From Dicaeum eximium (lineage: Eukaryota; Chordata; Aves; Passeriformes; Dicaeidae): a stretch of DNA of 64,000 bases. The position numbers were made by a program, and so were the translations under genes. The notes below the pieces were generated by a model that worked only from the letters and a program-made list of their open reading frames with translations, was not told where the DNA came from and did no database searches. Shown here in pieces: positions 61,601-64,000 of the stretch (the first letter of the stretch is position 1; every line of letters begins with the position of its first letter). The DNA is taken from positions 2,560,269 to 2,624,268 of the forward strand of contig VWZP01007456.1 of NCBI GenBank assembly GCA_013396995.1, written 5' to 3'.

Positions 61601-64000
61601 GATCAAGTCTTCTTTTAAAATCCCATAATCAGACACTCATAATCTCACATACCCAACTTTAACAGACCCTGGTGCTAAATGTTAAAGGCAGCTAATCCAT
61701 TCTAGTTCTCTTCATGATGCTTTTCCACAGATAATCTGAAATACCAAGCTGGAACTGCGTTTTTTGGGTAACAAAAAAAACCCATAGAGTCTAAAACGAC
61801 CCTTAATGACCATTCATATTGATCCAATTGGATAAAAAACTTAATGCCTAGGTATCTGCTTCCTGCAGGGGATGCAGAGTACCTAGTTCCCTCCTCTGGG
61901 ATGATCAGCCATGAGGGATCCAACACAGCAGAATCACATCTTTTTTCCCCTCTTCCTTTAGACTACAATGAGGGAATGCTATTTCCAATGCAAGCCCTCT
62001 CTTCTGAACGAAATTAATTTCCAATTTATATTGCATCTGTTGCAATGCTAGAAAGCACTGGTGGACTTTTGCTGGCATTTTCCTAAGCTTCTTAAATTCA
62101 TCCCGTCTTAAATCCATAAGATAAATATTCACAGGATTTTTGGTCTAGAACTAGTCCTTTTGGGGTGCTTTTTATGAGCAAACTTTTATAAGTGCTGCCT
62201 GCAAAATGCAAAGTAACAGCATCTTGGATTAACAAACAGCCATTTTTAAAATAGCTGCTTTTAATTACTGAGCTCTAAATCAAAAAGTCAGTGCAACATC
62301 AAGGGGTTCTTTTCTCTATTAAATGTGAACACCATTTAAAAGTGAGATTTCTTCTAACCCTTTAATTTACACCTTCTAGGGATGGTTCTGAGTCACAGTT
62401 TTAATTTCTCCCTATTTTTTCCTCCATGGGTTGCAAAACACATTTCAAAGTCTCGAATAAGTGAAGAGACCCGATCCAAAATTCCTTGGCAAATCTCCCT
62501 CCTATTGTGAGGAATATCGGCTGCCAAGAGTCCAAAACTGAACTCTGTAAGGACGGAGTTTTTCCAACACTCCTTGGTCACTTCAAATATCTTTTAAAAA
62601 TCTGCTCTTTGTATATCAGGTGGCTGAAGTGTTGCTCTCTGTATTTTCCTATAGTAACATTCCTTTACCCCTAACATTGGGATAAATGTGGACATTTATT
62701 TTTGTCATGTTGACATTACAGAAAATTAGAAGTATGCTTGGTTTCTGTGTGGCTCTTGTACCCAAAACAAAACCTCCACGTGCCCCAAACTCACATAGAA
62801 GAAAAGGACTGCATTAAATGTTGGCACCACTGAGCTCTGGTATTCCTCCCAAAAACATAGTGGAAGACTATCACAATTATGCAAAACTTTTTACAAGGCT
62901 TATAGTGTTACTACCACAACACTGCTTCTGACATGAATGAGATGAGTTTCATTCACAAGAGAGACAAATTTCATTCAGGTATTTGTAACATCCTACTGAT
63001 GACTTGTAGCTTCTAGTATGTGAGTTTTTATCTCAGCTAATGGAAAGACATTTCTTGACTATGATATTTTCTGAAGCCAATTTACTCAAGAGATGCAAGA
63101 GGCAAGTGGTGTGGTGGGTGATTACTAATGCTCTGACAGTACCTGATTTGGTAAGGGGGAACATTTATTAAACTAACAACGTTAACTTGACCTAAGACTG
63201 AAGTTTGATCTCTAACAGGAAGACCTATCTAATGATTAAACCATGGAATTAGGCTGTTAGGACTACAGCTAATAGAAGCCTGGGGTGCTTATAACTGGGA
63301 TGCTGCAATTCTTCACTCTAGACACATGCTGACTGCAATGAAATCCAAGGACCGAGGGAGATGATTTACAGCCACTCACTATGAAAAGAGCTGCTTCCAG
63401 CCAGCCCAAAGAAAGGATTAATACAGGAGGGAAGGCTGGACTCTGACCTCTTTCGAGGCTGGGTGCCTGAGGGAAGCATACGAGGTGATTCACAGCAGGG
63501 CAAGATTCATTGAACCAGAAGGGAGGTCTTAAGGAAGCTGACTCCACTTTTCTTAGCTCTGTGGTATGTAGCTGAGAGCAGGCAAGCTCTGCTTGTCCAG
63601 GGAGGACTGGTTTGCCCTAGGCAGTCACAGAAGAGTTGGAATGACCCAGAGAACAGAGATAAGTGGGGATCCCCACCCAACAGGGCTATGATTTAGAAAA
63701 TGAGGTACTGCCCAGGAGAGTGGACTCTGTTGGGAGGAGAAGGAAAAAGGAGGGTCACTTATTACCCCTTGACACAGCAGATTGATTTGGCTGAAGGGAT
63801 GGGAGTACATAATGCTGCCACCCTTTCTCACCCCTACCTGTAACACAAGCTTTTAAGCCTTGGAGCAGCCATGCTCCTGCAGTGACCTGATAAGATTCCC
63901 AAAACCACTTAGCCCAAGAGAAAGGATGCACTGTTAGAGCACAGTGTTTAATGTATTCTGATCATTCTTTAATTTTTTTTTTCTGTAGCCAAACATACAG
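58620..64000. other. Non-coding or unassigned DNA at the right edge
   Basis: This is AT-rich sequence. A 128-codon minus ORF at 59021-59407 is the only sizeable open frame, and I do not recognise it. Minus ORFs at 61702-62581 are short and unlinked. No repeat family was recognised. By human gene order, EPB41L3 should lie beyond this edge. Confidence 0.4.

Noticed and set aside
1..64000. tRNA, rRNA, snRNA or CRISPR features
   Set aside because: None was recognised by eye; a covariance-model scan would be needed to exclude small RNA genes.

Overview
This is a vertebrate nuclear window, most likely from a bird and possibly a passerine. It has one strong gene match to TMEM200C, split exons with GT-AG junctions, sparse interspersed repeats that are almost all degraded CR1 LINEs, one likely avian-type ERV LTR, and long AT-rich non-coding stretches. 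There are no operons, bacterial signals or CRISPR. The bird call rests on CR1 dominance and low repeat density; the species cannot be read from the sequence.

Layout. 1-4.3 kb (+ strand): a GC/CpG-rich 5' end with a non-coding exon ending at 72, a 1.9-kb intron, and the single intact coding exon of TMEM200C (1992-3626, 544 codons), followed by a 3' UTR with candidate poly(A) signals. 4.3-18.3 kb: AT-rich intergenic DNA with one CR1 fragment. 18.38-18.70 kb: an isolated CpG-rich island carrying a CTCF-like core, an E-box and a strong + strand 5' splice site. 19.37-40.61 kb (- strand): a multi-exon gene for a 2H-phosphoesterase-type AKAP7-like protein. Six coding exons with mutually compatible phases were reconstructed by hand; its 5' end was not found. 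40.6-64 kb: no convincing coding exon; CR1 pieces, a probable LTR nested in a CR1, low-complexity tracts, and sequence that is probably the long 5' intron of the AKAP7-like gene.

How the genes relate. TMEM200C and the AKAP7-like gene are convergent. In human, the TMEM200A-EPB41L2-AKAP7 block on 6q and the TMEM200C-EPB41L3 block on 18p are two-round-duplication paralogous regions. An AKAP7 relative next to TMEM200C, oriented so its 5' end points to where EPB41L3 should lie, is what an AKAP7 ohnolog would look like. To my knowledge human 18p has no such gene, so this may be an ohnolog kept here and lost in human. It keeps both HxT motifs of the 2H fold, but has a roughly 390-codon exon with an 18-residue coding repeat and no visible PKA-binding helix. 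This is the most interesting item in the window.
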